5,958 bases of DNA, taken from Candidatus Segetimicrobium genomatis (lineage in GTDB: Bacteria; Sysuimicrobiota; Sysuimicrobiia; Sysuimicrobiales; Segetimicrobiaceae). Numbering within the stretch: the stretch's first letter is position 1; each line of letters starts with the position of its first letter. Location of the stretch: positions 2,850 to 8,807 of the forward strand of contig VBAO01000064.1 of NCBI GenBank assembly GCA_005883865.1. Reading direction: 5' to 3'. Below, in pieces: positions 1 through 5,738 of this stretch. The notes below the pieces were generated by a model, which worked only from the letters and a program-made list of their open reading frames with translations, made no database searches and had not been told where the DNA came from. Made by a program: the position numbers and the translations under genes.

Positions 1-344
1 ACCGACATGTGCGGGAAGAGCGCGTAGCTCTGGAAGACGATGCCGAAGTTCCGGCGCTGGGGCGGCTCGTCGACAATGGAGCGTCCCCCCACCCGAATGT
101 CCCCCGCGGTCGGGTGTTCGAAGCCGGCAACCATGAGCAGGGTCGTCGTCTTGCCGGAGCCGCTGGGGCCCAGAAGCGTGAGAAACTCCCCGTGTCTGAG
201 CGTGAATGTGACGTCGCTCACAACATCAGGCCCGCCGTACGACTTCGAGACCGAGATCATGTCGAGGTCGTACTGGCTGCCTGCGGTGCGCGCCGCGACG
301 GGCGGGGCTGTCCGGGATGCCAGGGACGCATTGTCAGGCCCCAT
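1..344 (-). CDS. ABC transporter ATP-binding protein, PotA-like (N-terminal part, runs off left edge)
   Basis: This is the ATPase that drives the importer encoded just upstream on the same strand, working at the inner face of the cytoplasmic membrane. The 114 complete codons show a Walker A motif GPSGSGKT at residues 59-66 (K65 binds phosphate) and a Q-loop FQSYALFPHMS with Q105. The FPHM form of the Q-loop is typical of the spermidine/putrescine and Fe3+ importer ATPases. The signature LSGGQ, Walker B and the C-terminal regulatory domain lie outside the window. The ATG overlaps the permease stop as TGATG (346-342), indicating translational coupling, and this decides the start. About 25 residues precede the first conserved strand (LDMISVSKSYGG), slightly longer than usual, so the internal ATG at residue 29 is a less likely alternative. 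The class is sure; the substrate is unknown. Confidence 0.95.
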   Translation of the reverse strand, partial: MGPDNASLASRTAPPVAARTAGSQYDLDMISVSKSYGGPDVVSDVTFTLRHGEFLTLLGPSGSGKTTTLLMVAGFEHPTAGDIRVGGRSIVDEPPQRRNFGIVFQSYALFPHMS

Positions 345-1243
345 CAAGAAGTCTCCCACCGCTGTTCCCCCCCCGCCGCCCACACGCGGCCGCGCGAGCG
401 GCGGCGGAGCACGATGGCGATCTGAGCGAGGAAGGCGAGCGTGGCCAGGCCCACGAGCAGCGAGGCCACGGCCGCGATCTTGGGTGATAGCTCATACTGA
501 ATATCGGTGAACATCTTGACCGGCAGTGTCGTCGCCTGCGGCCCCTGCAGGAAGAGCGCGATCACGGCTTCGTCGAAAGAGACGGCAAAGGCAAAGACGG
601 CTCCGGCCAGCAGTCCGGGGCGGAGCGCAGGCAGGTAGACATGCCAGAACACCGACATGGGGCCGGCTCCCAGGCTGCGTGCCGACCTCACCAGGGCAGG
701 ATCGAGCCCGACCAGGCTCGCCTGGATCGTTACGAACACGTATGGGGTGGCGAGGACGCTGTGAGCGAGCGCGATGCCCACCCAGGTTCCTGCCAAGTGG
801 AGGCTGACCAGGAACTGATAGTCCGCGAGTGCGAGAACGATCACCGGAGCGACCACAGGCGTCATAAGGATGCCGAGAATGATGGTCTTGCCGGCGAATC
901 GGGCGCTATGGAGGGCAGTCGCCGCTGTCGTCGCCACCAGGCAGGAAAGACCGACCACGACCGCCGCCACTCTCAAGGAGATCAAAACAGCACTGGTCCA
1001 GGCGGCGTCGCTCAACAAGTCGTGGAACGTCCGCAACGATATCCCGCTGGGCGGAAACTCGAGCAGTTGGCGCGGCGTGAGCGCCATGGGTACGACGACC
1101 AGCGTCGGCAGCATCAGGTACACAAATACCGGAGCGCAGACCAGCGCCAGCAGTGTCCAGTCGAATGGCAACCCCCGGCGAAGTCCTCCTGCCGTCGCCC
1201 ATGGTGGCGCCGCGGTCCCGACCCCCGCCTCAGAGCGATCCAA
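344..1243 (-). CDS. ABC transporter permease, PotC-like, second membrane subunit
   Basis: A 299-residue integral membrane subunit of the binding-protein-dependent importer. About six hydrophobic segments are visible, the first near residues 31-53 and the last near 258-279. The cytoplasmic coupling loop spans about residues 186-210 (RSARSLGAG through YLPALRPG) and matches the inner-membrane-component (EAA) loop that docks on the ATPase. Here the usual EAA triplet reads RSA, while the loop glycine (G192) and the LP pair are kept. The start is TTG, supported by a strong AGGGAGG site six bases upstream. A later ATG would remove the first helix. The gene overlaps the preceding permease by 14 bases and the following ATPase by one base, so the three are surely cotranscribed. 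The length fits PotC/PotI-type permeases (about 260-300 residues). Substrate specificity is not inferable. Confidence 0.93.
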   Translation of the reverse strand: MDRSEAGVGTAAPPWATAGGLRRGLPFDWTLLALVCAPVFVYLMLPTLVVVPMALTPRQLLEFPPSGISLRTFHDLLSDAAWTSAVLISLRVAAVVVGLSCLVATTAATALHSARFAGKTIILGILMTPVVAPVIVLALADYQFLVSLHLAGTWVGIALAHSVLATPYVFVTIQASLVGLDPALVRSARSLGAGPMSVFWHVYLPALRPGLLAGAVFAFAVSFDEAVIALFLQGPQATTLPVKMFTDIQYELSPKIAAVASLLVGLATLAFLAQIAIVLRRRSRGRVWAAGGEQRWETS

Positions 1244-2084
1244 ACTGGCCCTCCCTGGGGAGCCATTGATACACGGTCACCAGCACGGAGACCACCACAA
1301 TGATCATCACAGCCAGGGCTGAGGCGGCCCGGAAGTCCACGAGCTGACGAGCGTAGTAATCGACCAGATTCGCAGCCATCATGTCCCGGGGGCCGCCCAG
1401 CAGCAGCGGCGTGATAAAGAACCCGGTGGAAATGATGAACACAAGCAGGACGGCCGCATACACTCCCGGAAGCGTCAGTGGCAGGACAATCAAGCCGATC
1501 ATTTTCGATCTCGAGGCTCCCAGGCTCGCGGCCGCCTTTTCCAGCCTGTCGTCGATCGAGGCCATGGCGGCGAAGATGGGAAATACCGCGTAGGGGAGCA
1601 CGTAGTGCACCATTCCGACGATGACCGCAAACCGATTGTGCAGGAGGGGAAGCGGAGACCGCGCCAGCCCAGCCGCACGAAGCAGCGTATTCACCACCCC
1701 GTAATCCTGCAACAGGGCGGCCCACGCAAAATTCTTCACGAGGACCCCCGTCCAAAATGGCAGCAGGACCAGCGCCAACACCACGACCCGCAGGACTGGC
1801 CGCGATTTCCAGATGGCCGCCGCGCACAGGTATCCCAACAGCACGGCGATGAACGTGGTGATAACGCTGATAACGATCGTGTTGGTGATCGCGAGGCGCA
1901 GCAGAGGATTGTGCACGACGCGATTGTACGCCACGGTACCATCCACCATACTGGTCCGTACCATCAACCCGAGCGGCCAGACCAGGAGCGCACCGTACAC
2001 AACGAAAAACGGCATCAGCAGGAGCGCCCGACCGGCAATCACCCCCGCCCCGGCGCGGCTGCCTTGACGCACGACGCCTTGCAC
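1230..2084 (-). CDS. ABC transporter permease, PotB-like, first membrane subunit
   Basis: The first of two membrane subunits of the importer, 284 residues from the GTG chosen here. Hydrophobic segments start with ALLLMPFFVVYGALLVWPLG and continue at intervals to a final helix (AVMIIVVVSVLVTVYQWL). The ATPase-docking loop is a good match to the family: EKAAASLGAS at about residues 182-191, ending in LPLTLPG about 15 residues later, with the EAA-type acidic residue and glycine retained. The frame stays open to a TTG at 2129, which would give 299 residues and overlap the binding-protein gene by 44 bases. I prefer GTG at 2084 because it follows the upstream TGA by one base, has GGCAGGT eight bases before it, and removes a polar, non-conserved leader. 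Together with its partner it forms the translocation pore. The family is certain; the exact start is not. Confidence 0.92.
   Translation of the reverse strand: MQGVVRQGSRAGAGVIAGRALLLMPFFVVYGALLVWPLGLMVRTSMVDGTVAYNRVVHNPLLRLAITNTIVISVITTFIAVLLGYLCAAAIWKSRPVLRVVVLALVLLPFWTGVLVKNFAWAALLQDYGVVNTLLRAAGLARSPLPLLHNRFAVIVGMVHYVLPYAVFPIFAAMASIDDRLEKAAASLGASRSKMIGLIVLPLTLPGVYAAVLLVFIISTGFFITPLLLGGPRDMMAANLVDYYARQLVDFRAASALAVMIIVVVSVLVTVYQWLPREGQFGSL
1249..1256 (-). promoter_or_regulatory. Ribosome binding site for the TTG-started PotC-like permease
   Basis: The minus strand reads AGGGAGGG here, ending 5-6 bases before TTG at 1243. It lies inside the end of the upstream permease gene, so the overlap is functional rather than a mis-called start. 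It is one of the best Shine-Dalgarno matches in the window and justifies choosing a TTG start. Confidence 0.75.
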
Positions 2085-2085
2085 C

Positions 2086-3201
2086 TCATGTGACCTGCCA
2101 TTGCTTGAACCTTGTCGTTGCGCTTTCAAGGTGTTCTGCCCACCAGGCGTCGTTTCTCATCAGGACCTTGCTCTTCAGCGCATCGCCGGTCGGAAGCTGG
2201 TCGGCCAGGTTCTTGGACAACAGGCTGAGCGCCCTGGCATTGGCAGTGGCGTAGGTGGTAAGGATCATGAACTGGGCCGCCGCCACATCGTTCGTCGCGA
2301 TGAAGTTGATCAGCTCAAAGGCGGCCTCCCTGTTGGGAGCGCCCTTGACCACCGGCAGGTAGTCCCCGCTCACGACGCCCTGATCGGCCGTGAAGTTAAT
2401 TTGCGCTCCCGCCTGGCGCGCCGGGAAGACGCGCCCATTCCAGGAGGTCGCCAGCGCCACCTCTCCGGACGTCAGCTGCTGGATCGGTTCTTGATTCGTG
2501 CTGTGCCAGATGATGTTTCGTTTGCCGAGCCTGTCGAGACTCTTCAGCGCTCGCTCGATGTCTATCGGGTACACTCGGTTCATCGGCACGCCGTCGGCCA
2601 TCAGCGCCGCCTCCAACAGGCTCCCGTCAGCGATATTCTGGTTGAGGGAACGCTTGATGGGGTATCGACCGGTATCCCAGAACTCCGCCCACGTCCGGGG
2701 CGCCCTGGCATCAGGAATCTTCCGCTGGTCGTAGGCTTTGACAAACAGGAAGAGGGCATACATGATCCCGTGAGGCTTCTTCAGGTAGGCCGGCACTTTC
2801 GAGGTGTCGATTTTCTTGTAGTCGAGGCGTTGCACCAGACTCTGCTGGACTGCCACCTCGTACTCGCTGCCGGTGAGTTCGACGATGTCCCACTGAGGGT
2901 TTCCCGACTCGGCCTGCAACTTCGCCAAAGCCAGGGACGCATTGGCCCCCAGATTGACCTTAATGTCGGTTTCCTTCTCAAAGGCGTCTAAGAAGCCCTT
3001 CCGGAAGTTCTCGTTGTAAGAGCCGCCGTAGGAAGCGACGTTGACAACCTTACTCCCGGCTTTAGCCGCTGCGGGAGCCTCCAACAGGCGCAACAGCGTG
3101 GGCACGGACAGACCAAGAAGGGTCCCCTGTCTCATGAACTCTCGCCGGCTCGTTCGGCCGCGCGCCAGCTTCGACAAAAGCGAGGCCTGATCTTCCGTCA
3201 T
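2086..3201 (-). CDS. ABC transporter substrate-binding protein, PotD-like, Tat-exported
   Basis: The periplasmic (or lipid-free extracytoplasmic) solute receptor of the importer, 371 residues. A twin-arginine signal occupies residues 17-48: TSRREFMRQG, then a hydrophobic stretch LLGLSVPTLL and an AAAKA cleavage region, probably cut after A48. The mature start (VVNVASYGGSYNENF) and later blocks such as TWAEFWDTGRYPIKR (170-184) and NREAAFELINFIA (290-302) are typical of the PotD/solute-binding family 1 and 8 type. The start is the ATG at 3201, set by the Tat signal and by a G-rich stretch (AAGGGGGGG) ending five bases before it. The frame stays open a further 66 codons to 3399, but that sequence is low in conservation features and would bury the signal. 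The gene ends one base before the permease start. The ligand is unknown; polyamine, opine, amino acid derivative and carboxylate are all possible. Confidence 0.94.
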   Translation of the reverse strand: MTEDQASLLSKLARGRTSRREFMRQGTLLGLSVPTLLRLLEAPAAAKAGSKVVNVASYGGSYNENFRKGFLDAFEKETDIKVNLGANASLALAKLQAESGNPQWDIVELTGSEYEVAVQQSLVQRLDYKKIDTSKVPAYLKKPHGIMYALFLFVKAYDQRKIPDARAPRTWAEFWDTGRYPIKRSLNQNIADGSLLEAALMADGVPMNRVYPIDIERALKSLDRLGKRNIIWHSTNQEPIQQLTSGEVALATSWNGRVFPARQAGAQINFTADQGVVSGDYLPVVKGAPNREAAFELINFIATNDVAAAQFMILTTYATANARALSLLSKNLADQLPTGDALKSKVLMRNDAWWAEHLESATTRFKQWQVT

Positions 3202-3463
3202 CGTCGCCCCCCCTTTTTTGGCTTGGACACCGGATACTTCGTCCCTCTCCACTTCACTTCCACACAGTCGTCGCTGCCGGAGCGGAGCGTCTGAGGCCAC
3301 CGGCCTGCTCTGCAGCTGCGCGAGGCCAGCGAGGGCAAGGAGACGTTGATCCGCCGGTGGGGCTCTCAAAGATGCGCCCGGCATCGGGGGGGCCCCCATC
3401 GACGGTCATCACACGAGATTGGCGGTCCAGCGGGCGGCGCGCCCATGCCCCCTCTTCTGCTGG
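3202..3463. other. Intergenic stretch between the ferritin-like gene and the importer
   Basis: No gene is supported here. The upstream in-frame continuation of the binding-protein frame (to 3399) is not credited. The stretch holds several GC-rich inverted repeats: GGGCG/CGCCC around a 3-base loop (3432-3444), GATGC/GCATC around a 5-base loop (3371-3385), and a run of seven G followed by five C (3386-3397). On the minus strand the GATGC hairpin is followed by only three T, so a factor-independent terminator is weak. I could not pick out a convincing -35/-10 pair, although the length leaves room for an importer promoter. Confidence 0.5.
3371..3385 (-). terminator. Weak candidate hairpin terminator after the ferritin-like gene
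   Basis: A perfect 5-bp inverted repeat GATGC/GCATC encloses a 5-base loop. On the minus strand it is followed by TTTGAG. The stem is short and the T-run has only three bases, so this may equally be chance in GC-rich sequence. A second GC-rich stem lies 47 bases upstream of it on the minus strand, at 3432-3444. Confidence 0.2.
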
Positions 3464-4174
3464 CTAGCCCCCCACACGGTCGTCGTACAGGTCTATGGCG
3501 GTGTGGCTGGCGGTCACGAGATCGGCCATGCGCCTGAGGGATCGCATGACCTCTTCGACATCATCAGCGTTCTCGGTGTACCGTTCGATGATAACGCGTC
3601 CAAGTCCCAGGTGAAACTTTTCGTCCTTGATGATTCCCTCGTATGTGCGCACCACGTCGGGAAGCTCGTAGCGTCTACCGCCGTCCATGATCCCTTCGAA
3701 GGTGCCCGTGGCCGCTGTCTCCGACATGTACCACGCCGCAATCGCGGACAGCCTGTGTCGGTCCAGGCACTGCCATAGAAACTCACTCCACGGCCTCGCC
3801 GAAAGCGGCGGTTCGGTCGGCGCATTCCCGCCCAACCGCTCGATAATCCGGCCAACACTCTCGTAATGCTCGGCCTCTTGGTAGAGCTGCTTGGAGAGCG
3901 CAGTGATGTGCCGGCGCTCGAAACTCAAACCATATCTCCGGATCTCTTCGCCCAACATGAACACATAATCGATCTCACGCCAGCAGCGCGGGATGAACCA
4001 TGCGATGAGCATCTGCGGATCCCGCTTCTGTTCGAATTCTGCCCAGAACTTGTGGCTTCGCCGCTGCACCTCTGCCGTCGCGCTCGCGCGGAGCCTCTCC
4101 ATCTCGTCCGTGACTTCTCTGAGGCCGCCGTAGATTTGATGGTGTTCTCCGGCACCGGGGCTATCCGTTGGCAT
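3464..4174 (-). CDS. Ferritin-like diiron protein, unknown reaction
   Basis: A 236-residue, soluble, mostly helical protein with no signal peptide. It carries what looks like a full ferritin-type four-helix diiron site: E67 in helix A (CWREIDYVF), E100xxH103 in helix B (YQEAEHYE), E152 in helix C (MSETAATG) and E185xxH188 in helix D (KDEKFHLG). The spacing is E67 to E100 = 33 and E152 to E185 = 33, the internal two-fold symmetry expected of the superfamily. A charged N-terminal helix (about 17-50) and a C-terminal helix (about 203-230) flank the bundle. I do not recognise the exact family; oxidase, hydroxylase or iron/peroxide-handling roles are all open. The start ATG has GGGAGG seven bases upstream. 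The frame extends to 4357 with another ATG at 4231 inside an inverted repeat. It lies 262 bases before the importer on the same strand, so a functional link is possible but not shown. Confidence 0.85.
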   Translation of the reverse strand: MPTDSPGAGEHHQIYGGLREVTDEMERLRASATAEVQRRSHKFWAEFEQKRDPQMLIAWFIPRCWREIDYVFMLGEEIRRYGLSFERRHITALSKQLYQEAEHYESVGRIIERLGGNAPTEPPLSARPWSEFLWQCLDRHRLSAIAAWYMSETAATGTFEGIMDGGRRYELPDVVRTYEGIIKDEKFHLGLGRVIIERYTENADDVEEVMRSLRRMADLVTASHTAIDLYDDRVGG

Positions 4175-4178
4175 GATG

Positions 4179-4187
4179 CTCCCTCCC
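4179..4187 (-). promoter_or_regulatory. Ribosome binding site of the ferritin-like gene
   Basis: The minus strand reads GGGAGGGAG and then CATC before the ATG at 4174. The spacing of four to seven bases, depending on which G-run is counted, is ideal. This selects the 4174 start over the in-frame ATG at 4231. Confidence 0.75.
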
Positions 4188-4219
4188 GATTCACCCAGAC
4201 GGCCGGCTGCGTGGTGCAG

Positions 4220-4242
4220 GCGATTCCACATTATGGAATCGC
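4220..4242. repeat. Perfect 9-bp inverted repeat in the leader of the ferritin-like gene
   Basis: The arms GCGATTCCA (4220-4228) and TGGAATCGC (4234-4242) are exact reverse complements around a 5-base spacer CATTA. On the minus strand an AAAGGAGGG site lies immediately 5' of the dyad and an in-frame ATG (4231-4229) falls in its loop. It may be a dimeric repressor's operator or an RNA hairpin that affects translation. It starts 46 bases upstream of the chosen start codon. Confidence 0.7.
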
Positions 4243-4420
4243 TTCCCTCCTTTGCCCCCGGGGCACACGTCCTGGATCCGGTTGCCGGAGCCCGCGGTCT
4301 GTTTGGGATCCTTATGTGATTCTTCTGGCACGTCCCTTGAAGCAATCGAACCATCAACCATTGCTTACTTGCTTTGATTAGCTTGGTCGTGCCCCCACTC
4401 TCGTTCTGCCCGCGTAATGG

Positions 4421-5623
4421 CTACGATTGCAAATGCCTGGCTGCACCGAGCCCGCGAACCCCGAGCGCCGAGATCCCCAGCACCGCCGCCGCGGCAAGGA
4501 ACACGAAGCGAATCCCGACGGCGGCGGAGAGGAGGCCACCGGCGAGCGGGCCGATCACGCTGCCCAGCATGATCGCGCTGCTCGTCAGCCCCATGATCCC
4601 CCCGAGACGCTCCGGGGGCGTCGACCGGGCCACGATCGCGTACAGGGGCGGCAGCAGGCCGCCCGTGAAGAACCCCGAGGCGGCGCGAAACGCGAAGAGG
4701 TCCCACGGACCCCTCGCCCCCGCCTGCGCCGCGTACGCCAACGCCGCCCCGCCCAGGGTCAGCGCGAGCACCCGCTGCCCGCCGGCCCGGTCGGCGGTCC
4801 GCCCCCACAGCGGGGCGCCGAGCATCGAGGTGACCCCGGCGATCGAGAACAGGACCCCCGCCACCGTGGCGACACGATCGGGAGGCACCTGCAGCGTGCT
4901 CACGTACACGACGAAGATGGGCTCGACGCTCATGATCGCGATCTGGGTCGTGCAGAGGAGCAGCCCGGTGGTCCGGAGCGCGGGGGTCCGGAAGAAGGCG
5001 CCGAGGTTGGACAGCACCCCCGGGCCGCCGGTTCGCGCGTGCGCCGGCGGGGCATCCTCGTGCGCGCCGCGGAGGACGATCACCGCCGCGGCATAGCACG
5101 CCACCCCGGTGATGAGGAACACGTTGCGGTACCCGACGAGATCCGCGAGCGCGCCTCCGATGAGGGGACCGATGATGCCCCCGGCGGTGAGCGAGGTTTG
5201 CAGCACCCCCAGGGCGGCCCCCATCCGGTCCGGAGGAATCGACGCGGTGACGAGCGCGTTGCTGGCCGCCACGAACCCGCTCACCCCGCCCTGGACCGCG
5301 CGGAGGAAGACCAGTTGCCCCACGTTTCGCACGAAGGCGGAGAGCATGCTGGTCGTCCCGATCCCCGCCATCGCCCGGAGGACCATGAGCTTCCGGCCGT
5401 AGCGGTCTCCGGCCACCCCCCACAGCGGCGCGGCGAGCGTCTGGACCGCAAACGGCGCGGCGAACACCACCCCGCTCCACCGCTCCACATCTTCGACGCT
5501 TCCGACGCCCAGGAGGCGGAGGTAGAGGGGCAGGAACGGCGCGACCAGGGTGAGCCCGATCATCGCGAGGAACTGCGCAGACCAGATCGCGTAGATATTT
5601 CGCTGCCATATGGCCACGAGCAT
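4421..5623 (-). CDS. MFS transporter, MdtG-like putative drug/metabolite exporter
   Basis: A 400-residue major facilitator superfamily protein with about 12 hydrophobic helices and a polar central loop (about 186-212), the family's normal length. MFS motif A is clear at 69-82 (WGVAGDRYGRKLMVL region, D73, G77, R78), with a degenerate copy at 273-286 (GRTADRAGGQRVL) in the second half. The blocks LRAVQGG, ASNALVTASIP and GPLIGGALAD align well with Escherichia coli MdtG, so proton-driven export of a small hydrophobic compound or metabolite is likely. The frame is open to 5830 and beyond. I chose ATG 5623 because it gives a standard-length N-terminus (WQRNIYAIWSAQFL), and upstream codons run into a dispersed-repeat unit and then the divergent gene. 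GTG at 5617 has a better-spaced GAGGG site, and ATG 5689 would add 22 residues but has no visible ribosome site. It is much richer in G+C than the genes downstream. Confidence 0.9.
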   Translation of the reverse strand: MLVAIWQRNIYAIWSAQFLAMIGLTLVAPFLPLYLRLLGVGSVEDVERWSGVVFAAPFAVQTLAAPLWGVAGDRYGRKLMVLRAMAGIGTTSMLSAFVRNVGQLVFLRAVQGGVSGFVAASNALVTASIPPDRMGAALGVLQTSLTAGGIIGPLIGGALADLVGYRNVFLITGVACYAAAVIVLRGAHEDAPPAHARTGGPGVLSNLGAFFRTPALRTTGLLLCTTQIAIMSVEPIFVVYVSTLQVPPDRVATVAGVLFSIAGVTSMLGAPLWGRTADRAGGQRVLALTLGGAALAYAAQAGARGPWDLFAFRAASGFFTGGLLPPLYAIVARSTPPERLGGIMGLTSSAIMLGSVIGPLAGGLLSAAVGIRFVFLAAAAVLGISALGVRGLGAARHLQS

Positions 5624-5624
5624 T

Positions 5625-5644
5625 CCCTCGACCGGCTCGGGGTG
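5625..5644 (-). repeat. Short dispersed-repeat remnant encoding HPEPVEG, before the MFS start
   Basis: On the minus strand this reads CACCCCGAGCCGGTCGAGGG. I recognise it from memory as close to the CACCCTGAGCCGGTCGAAGGG-type unit scattered through many environmental genomes, which often appears in over-extended translations as HPEPVEG. It lies in the MFS frame only if a start upstream of 5623 is used, and it argues against such a start. Only one copy is in the window. Confidence 0.45.
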
Positions 5645-5660
5645 GGCAGGGGTCGCCCAC
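5642..5660. repeat. 6-bp inverted repeat upstream of the MFS gene
   Basis: GTGGGC (5642-5647) and GCCCAC (5655-5660) are exact reverse complements with a 7-base spacer, partly overlapping the dispersed-repeat unit. It could be an arm of that element or an operator; in this GC-rich sequence chance is also plausible. Confidence 0.4.
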
Positions 5661-5698
5661 GCTCCGCGAGAATCCCTCGCCTGCGTCATGAGGTTCTT

Positions 5699-5715
5699 CG
5701 GCGGCAGGGCCGCCG
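5699..5715. repeat. Perfect 7-bp GC hairpin in the divergent gap between the MFS and ThDP genes
   Basis: CGGCGGC (5699-5705), spacer AGG and GCCGCCG (5709-5715) form an exact dyad ending ten bases before the ribosome binding site of the ThDP gene. It may be an operator shared by the two divergent genes or a leader hairpin. There is no T-run, so it is not a terminator. Confidence 0.55.
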
Positions 5716-5725
5716 TCTCCCACGC

Positions 5726-5732
5726 AAGGGGG
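5726..5732 (+). promoter_or_regulatory. Ribosome binding site of the ThDP enzyme gene
   Basis: AAGGGGG ends six bases before the ATG at 5739. This good spacing fixes the start of the right-edge gene. Confidence 0.65.
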
Positions 5733-5738
5733 AACAGG

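Larger units (their letters stand above)
4175..4420. other. Intergenic leader between the MFS gene and the ferritin-like gene
   Basis: This 246-base stretch has no supported gene apart from the in-frame upstream extension of the ferritin-like frame (to 4357). It holds the 9-bp inverted repeat at 4220-4242, a second AGGAGG site (about 4243-4251, minus strand) and a 7-bp inverted repeat AAGCAAT/ATTGCTT with a 13-base loop (4340-4366). It is visibly richer in A+T near 4310-4380, where a promoter for the ferritin-like gene would be expected, but no consensus pair stands out. No T-rich terminator for the MFS gene is visible. Confidence 0.5.

Noticed and set aside
641..1322. Plus-strand open frames opposite the PotC-like and PotB-like permeases
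   Set aside because: They are antisense to conserved membrane proteins, have no ribosome sites or motifs, and are explained by codon bias of the opposite strand.
2101..2991. A 296-codon plus-strand open frame opposite the binding-protein gene
   Set aside because: It is rich in Arg, Gly, His and Val without any domain pattern, and lies wholly antisense to a clear PotD-like gene with signal peptide and family motifs.
3386..3397. G7C5 tract as a functional hairpin
   Set aside because: The arms are adjacent with no loop, so it cannot fold well as a hairpin. It may reflect local GC drift or a homopolymer sequencing artefact.
3202..3399. N-terminal extension of the binding protein by 66 codons
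   Set aside because: The Tat signal would be buried at residue 85, the extension has no recognisable pattern, and a G-rich ribosome site precedes the ATG at 3201.
4340..4366. AAGCAAT/ATTGCTT inverted repeat as terminator of the MFS gene
   Set aside because: The stem is seven pairs, A+T-rich, with a 13-base loop and no following T-run on the minus strand. It could be an operator but there is nothing further to support it.
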